Shown piece after piece: positions 1 through 8,893 of a stretch of DNA of 23,553 bases. The stretch comes from Mikrocytos mackini (taxonomy: Eukaryota > Endomyxa > Ascetosporea > Mikrocytida > Mikrocytiidae). The DNA lies in the NCBI GenBank assembly GCA_030180075.1, contig JASNJN010000401.1, positions 1 to 23,553 on the forward strand, in the 5' to 3' direction. The first letter of the stretch is position 1; each line of letters starts with the position of its first letter. The translations under genes were made by a program, and so were the position numbers. The notes beneath the pieces are model-generated. The model was not told where the DNA came from. It ran no database searches and saw only the letters and a list, made by a program, of their open reading frames with translations.

Positions 1-345
1 CTCCAACTAACCAAACTTGCTCCGCTCTATAACATCTATTATATTTCTTTATATAAAAAAGTTTCGCCGACTTCGACCATTGTGTTTGGTCCACAAATTC
101 GTCATCATTTTGAGCAAATATTCCAGGTAACGTTGTCGGAATAACTTGCGATATTTCACGACGATTATTCTTGACAAACCTAGTTCATTGCATATTCTTT
201 CAATGGTTGGAATACCCATTTTTAAATAATATAAAAGTCAAAAATTATGGAGGGACCATTTTAGACACGAACAAAATACTTACTTTACGCAAACTTCGCG
301 TTTTGTGACATGTTTGGCAACGCCATATCGCTTTATCGACTTATT
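1..345 (-). pseudogene. Merlin/ISXO2-like (IS1595-type) DDE transposase, broken and truncated by the window edge
   Basis: Translating the minus strand by hand gives two blocks in one frame. Near 270-330 there is a zinc-ribbon-like piece, WRCQTCHKTRSLRK. At 1-150 there is a core piece with EFVDQTQWSKS, then KKYNR and QVWLVG. In the IS1595/ISXO2 family this order is zinc ribbon, an SLRKGS-like stretch, then an IDES motif with the first catalytic Asp followed by KYNRGR...WVFGG. The two blocks are joined by a segment with three in-frame stops (one TAA, two TGA), and a neighbouring frame holds part of the helix-turn-helix-like middle, so stops and frameshifts have accumulated. The remaining catalytic residues would lie left of base 1. 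Positions 345-425 may hold the first half of the zinc ribbon (CLMNMHLKNNKNKSIKR) in yet another frame. The family call is from motif resemblance only. Confidence 0.6.
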
Positions 346-471
346 CTTGTTGTTCTTCAAATGCATGTTCATAAGACATGCATCACTTTGATGGCTGTTT
401 ATAAACAATCCCGATTCAAATGTTTAGTCCAAACATTACTGTGTCGTCCCTGTTTTGTTGTGTAATATTTA

Positions 472-937
472 GGGCTCCCAGAAATTGCTTTATATTTATA
501 TAGGAAATTGCCCTAAAACATGCATTNTTTGCGCCAAATTGCCCCTAAAACGATGAAAATCCATTCATTTTATTATAAAATTGGGAAAATTCCTTCCCAA
601 AATAACCTAAAATGACAAAATAATTCTGATTATGTATTAATAATGATATTATATAACTATTAATGATAAATATGGTGAATTTAATTTTTTATTTTTTAGT
701 CAAAAATTTTTATTTGAATTTTGCCAGATTAACAACTCAAATAATTCCATTTATTACGCCTAACTGCTTTTATTTTAGTCAATTTACCTAATAATTGCCC
801 AAAATTGCTTTATTGCCTTTTATTGCTTTTAAATATCGACACCAGAGGCTCTACGGGATCTGAAAATCGTTCTAGAGCGTTAAAATGATATAATAATAAT
901 CATATGCAATTTTGAAAAAATTGCTTTTTGGGAGCCC
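472..937. mobile_element. MITE-like element, 466 bp, TA-flanked, GGGCTCCCA terminal inverted repeats
   Basis: The left end reads TA-GGGCTCCCAGAAATTGC (470 onward) and the right end reads GCTTTTTGGGAGCCC-TA (to 939). The outer nine bases are perfect inverted repeats followed by looser A/T-rich complementarity. The flanking TA on both sides fits a TA target-site duplication, as in Tc1/mariner-like elements. There is no ORF inside; the interior is A/T-rich and contains several short TTGCTTTTATT / AATTGCC motifs. Position 527 is an undetermined base. The element lies between the transposase remnant on the left and the Mutator-like ORF on the right, whose frame terminates exactly at the right TA. 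It is non-autonomous, and its mobiliser cannot be identified here. Confidence 0.7.
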
Positions 938-2313
938 TAGTAATCATGGAATTTCGCGTTTAATGGTTTTATAATTTTCATATACTTTTCTAATCTTTCT
1001 TTGAACAAATCACATTTATTTGTTAACTGCAGCTTGATGTATTCCATTTTAATAATATGTTTTATTTTCTTATCTTTGGTTAGCGATGTGAGTTTTTTGT
1101 TCAGAGACTTGGTCACATGATATGTGCACCAAATCCACTTAGGGGGCGTGTATAAACATTGTCCCATCCTATTCTGAACCCAGCGAATAAATCTGTAACT
1201 AAAAATTAGTTTTAATATCTATTTTTGTTTCTCTTTATAATTCTTTAGTAACTTAGTAATGATTTCCGATTTGTCCGAATTTGAAATACAGAATAAAAAG
1301 GGAATAGATCTTGCATATTCATCGATTACAAAAAACGTGGTTAAAATAAAGTTGTACCGATTTGTACAATGTGTTGAGTCAACAAGAATTTGTTTCTCAC
1401 TATATTTTATCATGATTTCCACTTGATAACTATTATAAATCCCCAGTATAAAATCGTCTTTACCAATTAAGTTATCAGTACACACCATGTCCTGAAGTTT
1501 TAAGCTTGCTATGTGTACAGTGCCATTCAACAAAAGATATCCTAGTGTACAAAGAAGATTTAGTTGGTCATCGTGATAGTTATTTGACATTTTGGACTTG
1601 GTTAATTTTAGATGCCTTAAAAATCCCATTGTCAAAAAATCTTCTTCTTTGATTTTGTTTTCATCGAATTTGCTCAGGTACGATTGATAAATTTCTAACA
1701 GCGGAATCTTGTTGTTAATTTTTTCCAAAAGTGTATTGACAAAATTCGAACTGAATTTTAAGCGGGAAAAGTTTATATCGTGGTTGTGAGTAATGTTGTA
1801 TACAAGTTTGCACCTGTGATTTTTATAGGTATAAACGGAATAGAACGCGGGGCAATATGCGTTTGGATTAAATTCCGTATTACTATCACCTAAGTTTTGG
1901 AAATTTTCCTCCATAATCCGTCCATTTTTGTCCTGTTGGCCCTTATCTCTACATATATTATATTTCTCTTTGTTGTTGAAGTTTTGGAGTTTATTAAATG
2001 TAGTAGTAGTAATATTGATTTGATTCTTCCGATTGGTGTTCTTATATATGGGTTTCTTCTTGTAATTTGTCACACTATTATCTTTCTGTTTAAGGAATTT
2101 TTCGGGATCACAAGTTATTGTATTGGCCACTTCTTTATTACTGGAGGTAATGCGGCGTCCTTCATGAAAATAACCCGTATTATCAACAGGTTTGGGTGTC
2201 TCATTAACATTTAGATCAATGTAATTGGGAATTGGAAAATCTAAAGAAGATATATCGGGAATGCTTGAAACAATAGAATTTGGCACTTTATAATTAACTT
2301 GGAAATCATTCAT
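937..2313 (-). pseudogene. Mutator-like element (MULE) transposase, one in-frame stop, C-terminus cut off by the MITE
   Basis: The first 364 codons (2313 to 1219) encode a basic, Asn/Lys-rich N-terminus. A zinc-finger-like C154...H176/H178 segment (CPAFYSV...THNH) follows, as seen ahead of MULE transposases. Then comes the transposase start, VDSTHCTNRYNFILTTFFV...FLFCISN, whose D312 matches the first catalytic Asp. A TAG at 1219-1221 interrupts the frame. The same frame continues to 937 with RFIRWVQNRMG...PPKWIWCTYHVTKSLNKKL, which matches the MULE segment normally ending in a C-x-WH motif; here it is CTYH. The frame ends at a TAG formed at the MITE boundary. The C-terminal third with the last catalytic residue and SWIM-type finger is not recognisable to the left, so the copy is not functional. 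Confidence 0.8.
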
Positions 2314-3542
2314 AAATCCTCTAACGTCCGTGGGATCAGTAAGAAGTGCTTTAACGAAGTCTGAGAGTTATTGTGTGTTTTCTTCATCTGGTAACATGTA
2401 TTGTTGTCTTTTAAAGGCACTTATAAGTTTAGAAAGCTATTAGGGAAGTGTGTTGAGTGTAAATCTCTTCTCGTTTTTAAAACCAAATTTTAAAAGTAAA
2501 AACATAGAATAAACAGTATAAACAACTTTTATCGAAAACTCGTTAGCATAATGATATAAAAGAATATGATAAGTGAACTCACCGTCTTCAAAAGTTTAAA
2601 ATGGTTTCTAAAAAATGAAAAAATTCCTGCAAAATATGATGTGTAATTTTATAAAATTTTAATTTTTTAAAATTTTGTTAATTTCAAAGACATAATTGTG
2701 TTATATGTTAATTTGTTGTTATACACTAATTTTTGATGAGTAAAAATGCCTGTAAGTTCCATTATTTTTTTAAATCTTATTATGGGGGAAATAACTTTTG
2801 AAAATACAAATTTATGTTTTTGAGAAAAGCTGAGGGGGTTATGAAGACTAAAACTGAACATGATTCAATTTAATAGTGTTTAATCGATGTTTCTAAATTT
2901 TATATCGATTCTAATAGATGTTGTAAATTTTGGTATAAAATGCAGAAAATTTAGCAAAAAAAAATCATCCTACATGTCGGTAATTTCTTTATAATTTATA
3001 AAATGACACTTTAATACACAATTGCAATAGATAATTAATTACTAGTTCGTTCTATGGCGATTATCCACAAGGCCTCTATAGAGGCCCTCCGTACAGGGCG
3101 TCTTATTTTTCATGGCCTTTATGGAGGCCTTCCGTACAGAACGTCTTTTTTTCATGGCCTCTATAGAGGCCCTCCGTACAGAAAGTGTTAACAATAAAGT
3201 GCTACGCTATCGCTCCGCACGAAAAATTAAAATTAAAATTTATATTCATTTTATAAAAAGTTTTACTTTTTAAAATTACAACACTATAGACACAACCAAT
3301 AACTTCTCCATTTTAATTTTATCACAATCCATATACCAATATTTCATCAGTAAAATTTTTGTTAAATTAATATGAAAGCAAATATGTTTTTGTTTTCTAT
3401 TCATTTGAAACCAACCCTATTTTATCAATATTCCACTATCATTCATTCCAATTTAACTTGATAATAATAGTATATTTGAGCCATTAGAATTCCTGTATTT
3501 TAAAACACCGTTAACTCATTCCACCCATTTAATTAACCATGT
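2314..3542. other. Intergenic region, AT-rich, no supported gene
   Basis: About 1.2 kb between the MULE start and the La gene stop. I see no coding frame with family resemblance. The one 64-codon minus-strand frame (2667-2861) looks accidental. The region contains A/T homopolymer runs, two TATCGAT-type motifs near 2883 and 2903, and the palindromic tandem repeat described separately. The stretch 3190-3225 is locally GC-richer (CTACGCTATCGCTCCGCACG), contrasting with its surroundings. Confidence 0.6.
3071..3181. repeat. Three tandem ~42-bp units, each headed by a 16-bp palindrome
   Basis: Units start at 3071, 3114 and 3156. Each begins with GGCCTCTATAGAGGCC (perfect palindrome in units 1 and 3) or GGCCTTTATGGAGGCC (unit 2, two changes). 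It is followed by YTCCGTACAG, then a GCGTCTT/ACGTCTT run of T and CAT. The last unit is cut short. The GC content of each head is far above the surrounding AT-rich spacer. No coding potential is seen. Confidence 0.9.
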
Positions 3543-4808
3543 TTAGTATCGACCACCTCCATATCCACCTCTACCATTGTCTCTTGGCCCACCCCGAACA
3601 TTAGCTCTTTTATTGCCTCTTGGTGCATACCCTCCTCTATCTCCACCATAACCACCTCTTTGTCCACCGTAGCCACCCCTATCTCCACCGTACCCTCCTC
3701 TGTCTCCACCATAACCACCTCTTTGTCCGCCATAGCCACCTCTTTGCCCACCATATCCACCTCTGTTATCTCTTCCTCCTCTAGGTGCGTATCCTCTTGG
3801 GGCACCTCTTCCCATTCCTCTGCCACCTCTACCTCCTCTACCTCCACGGCCACCTCTTCCCATTCTTCTTCCTCCTCTCCTGTTCCTCTGGAACGGTCTT
3901 CTTACTCCTCTATCTCTCGATTCTTGTCTCTTCTCTCCTATTTCTCTCAATATATCGTCAACTTCTATAGCTGTTAATTGTTCTAATTTAACCGGACAGT
4001 TATCAATTTTTAACGCACTCAAATCTTTGGAAGTTGTTTCTTCTACTTTCTCTTTGCTTTCAAAAATGACGAGACACTTTGTGCATTCCTTTTCTGTAAT
4101 CATAATGTTCCTAGAGCATATTCCCTGTTCGTTTAATTCTCTTTTAATCATTGTTTTAATTACGTTCTTTTGATTCTTTAGATCGTAACCCTTCAAGCCG
4201 GACAGCATCATTAAGCACTCCTTTCTACTTTCGCTCAAATCTTTCATCATGCGCGTATAGTCTTCGTACTTAGCCATCCCACCCTCTTTCTCCTTCTCCA
4301 CTTGAATGTCTTTGATTAAGCCCTTCTCGTCCCTCATGAATTTGTCTGTGAATTCTTCTGTGTCTCTTACGGTCCGGAAATAAAGCTTGGCGCCGTAACA
4401 GTTCCCAGTTTCGTTGTCTCTCTTACACCCAACTTTAATGGGGACAGGCCCACCCTTCTCAAGGATAGAAGCCTTGATAGAAGAGTGGTTGGAATCCTGT
4501 GTTGGGTTGAAAAGATAAATCATGTGTGCCTTTAAATTTTCATTTCTCTGGTAAGGGATAATAGAGCGTAGTTCCGAAGAGTTTGGACTTAATTCAAGTT
4601 TTGTTGAGGCTTTCACTGCCTCGACTATTTCTTCCCGACTGTTTTCGCGTATTAAATTGAACGTGAGGATTGTAGAAAGTTCTACAAACCCATTTGGAGT
4701 TGCTTGAATACACAACCTCAAATAACGATCTGTGTCAACGTTAATAGGTTCAAAATAGAATTCAAGTTGCTCTATGAGCTTGTTTATAGGAAGTTTTTGA
4801 GGTTCCAT
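3543..4808 (-). CDS. SSB: Genuine La protein (La-motif RNA-binding protein) with a C-terminal RGG domain
   Basis: La binds the 3' oligo-U ends of RNA polymerase III transcripts and chaperones them, mainly in the nucleus. The start chosen is the ATG at 4808, giving 421 residues. The frame stays open for 33 more codons upstream to an ATG at 4907, but that extension runs through the A/T-rich presumed promoter and has no family resemblance. Residues about 8-82 form the La motif ([10 protein letters not shown], then [27 protein letters not shown]). About 90-157 fits RRM1. About 215-300 fits the La C-terminal RRM followed by its helix ([17 protein letters not shown]). Residues about 303-421 are an Arg/Gly tail with RGGYGG(Q/D) repeats. 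An RGG tail this long is unusual for La. The stop is TAA. Confidence 0.9.
   Translation of the reverse strand: MEPQKLPINKLIEQLEFYFEPINVDTDRYLRLCIQATPNGFVELSTILTFNLIRENSREEIVEAVKASTKLELSPNSSELRSIIPYQRNENLKAHMIYLFNPTQDSNHSSIKASILEKGGPVPIKVGCKRDNETGNCYGAKLYFRTVRDTEEFTDKFMRDEKGLIKDIQVEKEKEGGMAKYEDYTRMMKDLSESRKECLMMLSGLKGYDLKNQKNVIKTMIKRELNEQGICSRNIMITEKECTKCLVIFESKEKVEETTSKDLSALKIDNCPVKLEQLTAIEVDDILREIGEKRQESRDRGVRRPFQRNRRGGRRMGRGGRGGRGGRGGRGMGRGAPRGYAPRGGRDNRGGYGGQRGGYGGQRGGYGGDRGGYGGDRGGYGGQRGGYGGDRGGYAPRGNKRANVRGGPRDNGRGGYGGGRY
3640..3772 (-). repeat. 21-bp coding minisatellite ([14 protein letters not shown] units) in La
   Basis: At least six consecutive near-identical 21-bp units encode R-G-G-Y-G-G-(Q or D) within the La C-terminal tail. 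Such arrays vary in copy number by slippage. Arg-Gly-Gly tracts bind RNA and are common arginine-methylation targets. The units differ mainly at third codon positions, so the amino-acid pattern appears to be selected rather than newly duplicated. Confidence 0.85.
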
Positions 4809-5269
4809 ATTTGAAGAAAATTTTAAAATACGAAATATATTTACAGAATGGTCTAGCATTAATAACGCCTGTCTAACGATTATAAGCCTTAGTTTTGTTA
4901 AAAACACTGTAGTCAGGCAATTAATCTAGAAACATTCATATGTAAAATAAAATTGAAACAAGGAATTAAACTTTCGGCAACAATCTTTTCCTTCTAAATA
5001 CAACCCCGCAAAGACATATAACTAACCTACACATTACAAATGAACATCCTATACTTATGAATCCCACAGACATATCAATTCAACTTTGTTACAAAGTTTC
5101 TACTTCTTACAGCCTTTCGTCTCCAACAAACATAACCTCAACAAAACTATACACACAAAACAATTCACAAAATAATCCAAAAAAAATTTCATATAAAATT
5201 TCCTAAACTATGTGCTTAATCAACGACTTATATTTAACATAACATGCTCTATGTACCATTTCTAATTAT
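4809..5269. other. Intergenic spacer between La and ARPC2
   Basis: About 460 bp upstream of La and downstream of ARPC2. AT-rich, with pyrimidine/purine-biased stretches (ACAAACATAACCTC...). No gene, RNA gene or clear repeat is seen beyond the La start-proximal motif. Confidence 0.5.
4817..4828 (-). promoter_or_regulatory. A/T start-proximal motif TTTTAAAATTTT upstream of La
   Basis: On the minus strand TTTTAAAATTTT ends 8 bases before the La ATG. The identical 12-mer precedes PARN. It is the main reason for choosing the ATG at 4808. In such AT-rich DNA a chance match is possible. Confidence 0.35.
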
Positions 5270-6124
5270 TTAAGGCACAATTGTAGTTCTTGCAAGTACT
5301 TTTCCTAACATTGATCCTGCACCTCTCATTTTCCCATTCATCATTGTTCGCAATCCCTTCATTTGGAAGTCCAAGAAAGTTTTTAACCTTATTGTCTTCA
5401 TCACTTTTTCTTTAGCAGTGCTTTCTTTTTTATTTATATAAAAGGAAATAAAACCGGAATCACAACTCTTTATCTGTTCACTTTTGTAATTTTTAAGCAG
5501 TACTGTCGAGCTGCTTTTAGTCTCGGCTGCGGGGTCTACGTAGCTCACAGACGGGCATCCTCCTGCACGCCTGGCTCTCTGGTTCGAAATTTCAGTCGCC
5601 ATAGACCTTAACAAATATTTGTCCAATGTATTCTTTCCTCTGTACCCAAAAACTAACAAATAGTTTTCTTCTTTTTCCTCGAAGAATAAAGTGGAGTGGT
5701 CGTCGATTAAAAAGATTGTGGGCTTCTTACCGATAATAAGGATGGACTTGGTGATGAACGAAATTGTGAAGTCAGAAAGGAACTCTCTGACTTCCTTTAG
5801 ACATTCCCTGGCTTTGGGAATGTCTACGGTGAACACAATGCAGTCTTGAGTTGGCTTGATGCTTATTGCGTCCTTGGTAGCGCCCGGAGTTATCTCTTTT
5901 AGAATTTGCTGGATTGTGTCTTGGCTTACAGAGCCAGAATTTGCGAATAGAGAATATTTCAAGGTGATCTCAAGTTTGGATTTGTCGTTAGCCGTAACTA
6001 AAAAGGTGTAGTTGAAACTGAAAACGTCCATAATCAATGTTTGACGAGCATGGGGCACGTCTTTTGCAAAGATATCTTCGATAGTCATATCGATGTTGGG
6101 GTTGTTGTCAGACAAGTTTCTCAT
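5270..6124 (-). CDS. ARPC2: Arp2/3 complex subunit 2 (p34-Arc/ARPC2)
   Basis: ARPC2 is one of the two core scaffold subunits of the Arp2/3 complex that starts branched actin filaments, and it contacts the mother filament. The ORF has 284 residues against about 300 in animal ARPC2. The best match is the last 70 residues: DSGFISFYI, then a stretch aligning with the family's long C-terminal helices through conserved spacings (T.A..KVMKTIRLKTFLDFQMKGLRTMM, then M-R-x5-L-x-KVLAR). The middle piece YLLVFGYRGKNTLDKYLLRSMATEI matches the family's second-domain strand and helix (VTVVFSTVF...VFMQEF). The N-terminal half has the expected strand-rich pattern but low identity. The start ATG (6124) is the only one near the 5' end. 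The stop is TAA. The call rests on my memory of the family and no search was run. Confidence 0.75.
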   Translation of the reverse strand: MRNLSDNNPNIDMTIEDIFAKDVPHARQTLIMDVFSFNYTFLVTANDKSKLEITLKYSLFANSGSVSQDTIQQILKEITPGATKDAISIKPTQDCIVFTVDIPKARECLKEVREFLSDFTISFITKSILIIGKKPTIFLIDDHSTLFFEEKEENYLLVFGYRGKNTLDKYLLRSMATEISNQRARRAGGCPSVSYVDPAAETKSSSTVLLKNYKSEQIKSCDSGFISFYINKKESTAKEKVMKTIRLKTFLDFQMKGLRTMMNGKMRGAGSMLGKVLARTTIVP

Positions 6125-6259
6125 TTAATTTCAAAAATTAACTTTTTAAAGGAAAAAATTATATTTCATCGACAACGACTTTCATAATACACAATTAGAA
6201 CTATTTCCCCAGCTAGGTTTATAATGGAGACAAATACAACTACATGATTACGTATGTTA

Positions 6260-6850
6260 TTAAATATACTGATAAAAATGACTACTTACCACTTCCTTCA
6301 CTACAACTCCTTTCTCCTTTACCATTAACAACCTAAATTGAGCATAAACGACCAAATCACTTCCAACAAAGATTATCCTTCCACTTTTCCCTATTCCTAG
6401 AACGACTACTGCTTCAATTTCCAATTCACCTTTTCTTTCAACCCCTAAATACCCAACAACAGGCCCGTCCTTCAAACGATCCTTCATTCTATGCATTCCT
6501 TTAAAGTCTAGAATACTTGAAATTATATAGCTCCCTTGATCGTTCGTGTCGCGTGTTATTCTACCCAAAGATCTGTCTAATGTAGTTATAGTTCTGGGGC
6601 TATATTTTAAGAAGCTAGCCTCAACCACATAGTAATCAAACTTCTCTGTTAGTGCCTGGGCTAACAAAATTCGGTTTAGAAACTTTCTATATGAAAAATT
6701 GCTTATATTTCGATGGAAGTAAATGAGAAGAGCTAAAACAGTGATCTTAATTCTTGCTAGTGTTGAAACGGATAGTGGAGCTCTAAGAAAATTTAAAGTG
6801 TAATTAGTTTCTATAATGGCTTGCTGGAGGTTTTGAAAATTGTCAATCAT
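6260..6850 (-). CDS. Conserved-looking hypothetical protein, 196 aa, unrecognised
   Basis: I do not recognise this protein. It starts at 6850 in an A/T-rich context with a near-palindrome of ATATTCAAAAATAA type around the ATG. Residues 20-75 look helical and hydrophobic (VLALLIYFHRN, FLNRILLAQAL). Residues 78-170 alternate charged and beta-branched residues (DYYVVEASFLKY, GPVVGYLGVERKGELEIEAVVVLG), suggesting an alpha-then-beta globular fold. There is no signal peptide or obvious catalytic motif. It lies between ARPC2 (135 bp downstream) and the acyltransferase, all on the minus strand. Near its 3' end the codons GTG-GTA-AGT-AGT form a strong 5' splice-site-like GTAAGTAG at about 6280-6287, so the last nine residues could be intronic. 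Confidence 0.6.
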   Translation of the reverse strand: MIDNFQNLQQAIIETNYTLNFLRAPLSVSTLARIKITVLALLIYFHRNISNFSYRKFLNRILLAQALTEKFDYYVVEASFLKYSPRTITTLDRSLGRITRDTNDQGSYIISSILDFKGMHRMKDRLKDGPVVGYLGVERKGELEIEAVVVLGIGKSGRIIFVGSDLVVYAQFRLLMVKEKGVVVKEVVSSHFYQYI

Positions 6851-7198
6851 TATTTTTGAATATAATTTAATATAATTATATTCAAAAATAAATCTATTAG
6901 AAATTAGCTTATTTTATTACCTTATTGTTAAATAGGAAAATCAAGGAACCGCGTGTATTTGATCGATTATAACAGAATTTCTTTAAATAAGCATTTATTT
7001 GTATGCTTTATTATAAATTATTTTAACAAATTTAACCACATATATCCATCGAGTATCAAATGCTTTATGTATTTTTTTATAAACTCCTAATTATTAAAAT
7101 AATATTATAATTATATAACCTTTATATATTATTCAATTAAACGCTTTTATTTTTAACAAAGGCTTTAAATTCACTATTTAAAAGTTTCTTTCTTTATA
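6851..7198. other. Intergenic spacer, AT-rich
   Basis: About 350 bp between the 196-residue gene and the acyltransferase stop. Very A/T-rich with several AATAAA/TTTATT-type motifs that could serve as polyadenylation signals for the acyltransferase. No gene or RNA recognised. Confidence 0.5.
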
Positions 7199-8590
7199 TT
7201 AATATTTAACATTATAAACTTTATTTATTTCTTTCATCATAGTATTTATATTCTTCTTTTTGCACTGTTCAATTGCATTGTATTTAATCCCTATATACAT
7301 TAATATGAACACCCATATATCAAAATGCATAGTTTGTTTATTACTATCCACTACTTTTATCAAACATTTATTTTCGCTTTTATTTTCATTAAACTCTTTA
7401 ATTTTGTAAGCTTTGTTTTTGTATTTAACAATTACATCATCGAGATTAAATCCTACGTTCTCCAAAATGATTGCTTTATTATTTTCAACAATCTTTTTCA
7501 TTGTCTTTATCAAATCCAAATACTCCAAAAATGGTATTTTCCCAAATTTCTTTTGTAAGTCTCTAAACAAAACATATTTATTAAATATGTTTGTTCCATC
7601 TTTACATAACCCAGTGCTTATTATAATCATGTCAAACCTATCTTTTGCAGAAATAATAGAATTAGACTTTTTGGCGTATTCTAATTTCATATTATTCTTC
7701 CACAATTCAACTTCTTTCAAAAGCGACCTGAATTCACTTTCGAAAGTTCCTTCATTTAACAGTTTATTTTTATTGTTTCTTATTCTCTCTATTTTATTCC
7801 TTACTTGTGTTGTAGGTTTGTACTCTCCAATAAACTCAATTGTAACTTCTGTATTTGTATTTATAAAAGAAAAGAATTCAAGTTTATTTCTGAAGTTTGT
7901 ATACTCTAATTTCTCTTTGTTACTGAAAGAAATGAAATAGGCAGCAATAGGCATATTACTGCAGAAGGCCCCCGAAGCCCACTTAAGGATGTACTGTTTG
8001 CCGTCCACTACACTGCCCAGTTTACCTTCTACAAACAAATGGTGGTCCTTTAGAGACAAGTCGCCTGTGACTATGTTCTTTAAAAGAATGTGTTTTGATG
8101 TTTTGCAGTATCTGTCTACTTGTATGGATTCCATAGCTTTGAAAATGTACCCAATGAACCACAAATCGAGAGTTTTGATGGAACCCATGATCTTACGACC
8201 CATGGACGACATTAACAAAGGCCCGTCAAGCGGACACGGGTGGTTGGAAATTGTAATGTGGTTTCCGTAACGGCGGAGATGCTCATTTAAAGGGAGTTTG
8301 ATGTTTTTGTACTTTATCTTTGAAAATCCGAATAAGAACAGCCATACACGGACGGCAGCTCCTAATGCACACTCCATGGCTATGGCATGCGTAAGTTTGT
8401 TTCTTTTGTTTAGGACTTGCTGAGTTAATGTTATAAAGAATGTAACTACGATTACAAGCCCGATGAGTAAAAGCCGTATCAAGATTACTGGACTGTTGAT
8501 GAAAAGAGTGTATTTTCGTTGGGTTTTGGGCGGAAGATAGGGGTCGAGGGAGGGTTCGGGGGTTAACGAGAAAAACTTGAGGATCTTCAT
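7199..8590 (-). CDS. Lysophospholipid acyltransferase (PlsC/LPLAT superfamily), membrane
   Basis: It transfers an acyl chain from acyl-CoA to a lysophospholipid or lysophosphatidate in phospholipid synthesis or remodelling, probably at the ER. The ORF has 463 residues. A hydrophobic span at about 34-57 (VILIRLLLIGLVIVVTFFI) is a membrane anchor. Motif I is N116-H117-PCPL-D122, the catalytic H-x4-D. IQVDR at 156-160 matches the family's motif II. F186-V-E-G matches motif III (FPEG), and the NMPI segment near 212 fits motif IV. The architecture is closest to the LPCAT/AGPAT-like branch with one N-terminal anchor; the exact substrate cannot be told. The C-terminal 200 residues are Lys/Asn-rich and unrecognised. 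It is divergent from the plus-strand gene at 8894, sharing a 303-bp intergenic region. Confidence 0.88.
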   Translation of the reverse strand: MKILKFFSLTPEPSLDPYLPPKTQRKYTLFINSPVILIRLLLIGLVIVVTFFITLTQQVLNKRNKLTHAIAMECALGAAVRVWLFLFGFSKIKYKNIKLPLNEHLRRYGNHITISNHPCPLDGPLLMSSMGRKIMGSIKTLDLWFIGYIFKAMESIQVDRYCKTSKHILLKNIVTGDLSLKDHHLFVEGKLGSVVDGKQYILKWASGAFCSNMPIAAYFISFSNKEKLEYTNFRNKLEFFSFINTNTEVTIEFIGEYKPTTQVRNKIERIRNNKNKLLNEGTFESEFRSLLKEVELWKNNMKLEYAKKSNSIISAKDRFDMIIISTGLCKDGTNIFNKYVLFRDLQKKFGKIPFLEYLDLIKTMKKIVENNKAIILENVGFNLDDVIVKYKNKAYKIKEFNENKSENKCLIKVVDSNKQTMHFDIWVFILMYIGIKYNAIEQCKKKNINTMMKEINKVYNVKY

Positions 8591-8893
8591 CTTGTTTCAA
8601 ATTTTACTTTTCGGGAGTACACAAATATAATCCATATTAGCGTGTGGTTTTATAGCTAGGAGGCAGGTATGAATTGCTAAACATACCAACAAAGAACGTT
8701 TCATCTTTATATAGAAAACAAGAATAACACCGACGAATGACAGGAATTCTTGTTTTATGTTACACTGAACTTACTAGTGACAGATTACACAAGTATAAAT
8801 TAACACAAGACTTAAATATAGCGTTCTAATTGCTGTCCATAGACACATGATATAAGTTTTTAATTAAAATAACTGACGGTAACTAATTTCCAA
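8591..8893. promoter_or_regulatory. Shared 303-bp divergent intergenic region
   Basis: This separates the minus-strand acyltransferase from the plus-strand gene at 8894, so it presumably holds both promoters. Minus-strand AAAATTTGAAACAAG lies directly before the acyltransferase ATG, and AACTAATTTCCAA directly before the plus-strand ATG; both are A/T start-proximal stretches like those of neighbouring genes. No RNA gene seen. Confidence 0.4.

Noticed and set aside
1897-2214. Plus-strand hydrophobic 105-residue frame within the MULE
   Set aside because: Opposite-strand shadow of the Asn/Lys-rich transposase N-terminus; the hydrophobicity is a by-product of complementing AAT/AAA codons.
3071-3181. 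CRISPR-like array
   Set aside because: Only three units, the spacer portions are themselves repeated, and the context is eukaryotic; it is a simple tandem repeat.
3533-3977. Overlapping frames opposite and within the RGG tail of La (Val/Glu-rich and Ser/Thr-rich)
   Set aside because: Low-complexity shadows of the Gly/Arg repeat in other frames.
4809-4907. Longer La start at 4907 (33 extra residues)
   Set aside because: The extension lies across the A/T start-proximal motif, has no La-family resemblance, and the La motif is already complete from the ATG at 4808.
7325-8270. Plus-strand frames inside the acyltransferase
   Set aside because: Antisense shadows; the minus-strand frame contains all PlsC motifs.
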